A stretch of DNA of 5,626 nt from Parcubacteria group bacterium. GTDB lineage: Bacteria > Patescibacteriota > Minisyncoccia > Minisyncoccales > CG1-02-41-26. The notes under the pieces are model-generated. The model worked only from the letters and a program-made list of their open reading frames with translations, had not been told where the DNA came from and made no database searches. Position 1 is the stretch's first letter. Every line of letters starts with the position of its first letter. This document shows positions 4,383 through 5,626 of the stretch, piece after piece. Location of the stretch: NCBI GenBank assembly GCA_013203565.1, contig JABMPZ010000047.1, forward strand, positions 1 to 5,626, given 5' to 3'. Position numbers and translations under genes: made by a program.

Positions 4383-4412
4383 TACTTTAGATAAACTAAT
4401 TTGTTGGGAAAT

Positions 4413-4452
4413 AAAATCCCCCACATACGCACCATGCGTAGTAGGGGATTTT
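4413..4452 (-). terminator. Intrinsic terminator of the membrane-protein gene
   Basis: AAAATCCCC (4413-4421) pairs with GGGGATTTT (4444-4452), and an inner stem TACGCA/TGCGTA (4426-4431, 4435-4440) closes on a 3-nt loop. On the minus strand the tail is ATTTTATTT, 24 nt after the stop at 4476. The A-rich other flank could also let it work on the plus strand. It separates this gene from the rpmF promoter. Confidence 0.82.
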
Positions 4453-4475
4453 TAGGTTTACTGTTGTTTTTGCTA

Positions 4476-5492
4476 TTATTCGTTTTTCTCCACAAAAGCT
4501 ATGATTCTATTCTTCAACTCCTGTGGGGAATTTTCATGTTTCGCTATTGAGCGAAGTGCGTACCCATATGGGTACCGTGATGGATCGGGCATTTTCATCA
4601 AACGCCCAGTGGCTTTAGTGAGGATATCTGCCTCTGATGCCTCACAAAAGGCAAGAGCAGAAACAACCTCCATATTTTTGTCCCCTACGAGCCTTTTTCT
4701 GTGCTCGTAAGTACCTTTTTTAGAATGAGCAAGAGCCCTACGAGCTTCTACTATCCTCATCTCAGCAAGCTCGTTAAGGACAAACTGGGGCGAGTCCCCT
4801 GTTATAAGGCCTCCAATAATCCACTCGCCGTATTCAGGATTTTGCCTTATATAATCCAGTGCCCAACGATATGATCTTTCCGGTAATGAATAATACCGTA
4901 AGATAGTATCTGTTATATCTGGATAGAGGTCAGTGTATAATCTCTTTTCTACCAAGCCCAATGGCAACGAATCCTTAAACTCCCGGAGTGCTGTAGACCT
5001 AATACCAAAATCAGGATGTCTAAAGGCCAAAAATTCTCGAGTAACCTCATCAACCCTAGATGAGTCAACAGAATAGCTAAAAATTGGCCAAGCATTCCCG
5101 CTTCTGGCAGCTTTAGCGATTGTTTCGCTTGAACAATTGGGATTTCTAATAATCTCCCGCTTCATATCCCTGGCCAATTTATCTACATTCCAAGAATACC
5201 AACCATCTAGATTGCGGGCATCCTCCCACTTAGAAAGTGGCTTAGATATCTCCCACGAGATATACTCCATATCTTGTGGGCTCACATCTCCATTTCGGAG
5301 CCAATTTGTGACCTTCCAGGTTGTAACTTTATTGGCCTCCTCAATCTTTTCCTCAAGCTCCAAGACTTTCGCATAATGTTGCCAACTCGGAATACCGTCA
5401 TCATTGACCCCTATACCAGTTACGTAGGCAATTATTGCAACAACCACTAGTATCATAATGTAAAACAATCTCTTTACAGTATCCTGGCTCAT
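4476..5492 (-). CDS. Membrane-anchored alpha-helical repeat protein, function unknown
   Basis: I do not recognise this 338-residue protein. A short basic N-terminus (K7, R8) precedes one hydrophobic segment at about residues 10-28 (FYIMILVVVAIIAYVTGIGV), probably an uncleaved signal anchor. It is followed by a short predicted coiled coil (about 42-55, LELEEKIEEANK). The rest is soluble, mainly helical and rich in Trp, Arg and Glu. Several segments look like degenerate helical repeats of the leucine-rich-variant or HEAT/ARM kind: NPNCSSETIAKAARSGN (117-133), GDKNMEVVSALAFCEASEADIL (270-291) and KHENSPQELKNRIIAFV (318-334). No catalytic motif is visible. Such folds usually bind proteins or nucleic acids. 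The start has a good SD and the gene has its own promoter and terminator, so it is a single-gene unit independent of the ribosomal genes beside it. Confidence 0.85.
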   Translation of the reverse strand: MSQDTVKRLFYIMILVVVAIIAYVTGIGVNDDGIPSWQHYAKVLELEEKIEEANKVTTWKVTNWLRNGDVSPQDMEYISWEISKPLSKWEDARNLDGWYSWNVDKLARDMKREIIRNPNCSSETIAKAARSGNAWPIFSYSVDSSRVDEVTREFLAFRHPDFGIRSTALREFKDSLPLGLVEKRLYTDLYPDITDTILRYYSLPERSYRWALDYIRQNPEYGEWIIGGLITGDSPQFVLNELAEMRIVEARRALAHSKKGTYEHRKRLVGDKNMEVVSALAFCEASEADILTKATGRLMKMPDPSRYPYGYALRSIAKHENSPQELKNRIIAFVEKNE

Positions 5493-5498
5493 TTTTTT

Positions 5499-5503
5499 CT
5501 CCT
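5499..5503 (-). promoter_or_regulatory. Shine-Dalgarno of the membrane-protein gene
   Basis: AGGAG on the minus strand lies 6 nt before ATG 5492. It fixes the start and contrasts with the lack of an SD in front of all the housekeeping genes here. Confidence 0.85.
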
Positions 5504-5538
5504 ATAAAATGTACAGTAAACCTAATTTAACTGATTAT

Positions 5539-5567
5539 ATTATACCAAATAAAAATAGAGTTGTCAA
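5539..5567 (-). promoter_or_regulatory. Perfect consensus promoter of the membrane-protein gene
   Basis: On the minus strand TTGACA (5567-5562), a 17-bp spacer and TATAAT (5544-5539) match consensus at all 12 positions. The start is expected near 5532, giving a leader of about 40 nt that ends in a good SD. Confidence 0.85.
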
Positions 5568-5626
5568 CCCAAAAAACCGTAACTACTCACCCATTTGAAG
5601 TAAAAAATACTCTTAGAACTGTCATT

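Noticed and set aside
4179..4424. 81-codon minus-strand ORF overlapping rpmF
   Set aside because: It runs through the terminator stem and promoter and is out of frame with the well-supported bL32.

Overview
The window looks like a piece of a small, AT-rich bacterial genome, most probably a member of the Candidate Phyla Radiation (Patescibacteria, Parcubacteria-like). The reasons are the compact run of translation genes, the low-complexity tails on otherwise standard ribosomal proteins, and the near absence of Shine-Dalgarno (SD) sequences in front of the housekeeping genes. TGA acts as a normal stop (nusB ends on it), so the recoded-TGA lineages are unlikely. The phylum assignment is inference.

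All supported genes are on the minus strand, so the layout is best read from right to left. At the right, 5492-4476 encodes a membrane-anchored helical protein of unknown function. It has its own consensus promoter, a good SD and a rho-independent terminator. A second promoter at 4382-4354 then starts the run rpmF (bL32) - nusB - rnc (RNase III) - rpsP (bS16), which ends at a terminator at 1735-1703. These genes join ribosome structure (bL32, bS16) to rRNA transcription antitermination (NusB) and rRNA processing (RNase III).

The three gaps inside that run (rpmF/nusB, nusB/rnc, rnc/rpsP) are each almost filled by a copy of an imperfect inverted-repeat element. Its ends are GGGGTC(A)G(A/T)CCCC palindromes, as in REPIN or MITE elements. 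The middle copy is inverted relative to the other two and more diverged. The rnc/rpsP copy carries a further 28-bp hairpin insertion flanked by a 7-bp direct repeat.

Left of rpsP lies about 750 bp that looks empty of known genes. It contains a perfect consensus promoter (TTGACA-17-TATAAT, 1659-1631), a leader that opens with a 21-bp stem-loop, a strong SD and a 65-codon basic ORF (1449-1252), followed by more hairpins. This may be a small independent transcription unit. I searched it by eye for tmRNA, RNase P RNA, SRP RNA and tRNA signatures and found none.

A further promoter (1103-1076) drives khpA (KH-domain RNA-binding protein). A perfect 16-bp hairpin separates khpA from trmD (tRNA m1G37 methyltransferase), which runs off the left edge after 199 codons. 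The order rpsP-khpA-trmD resembles the common bacterial rpsP-khpA-rimM-trmD cluster, without rimM between khpA and trmD.
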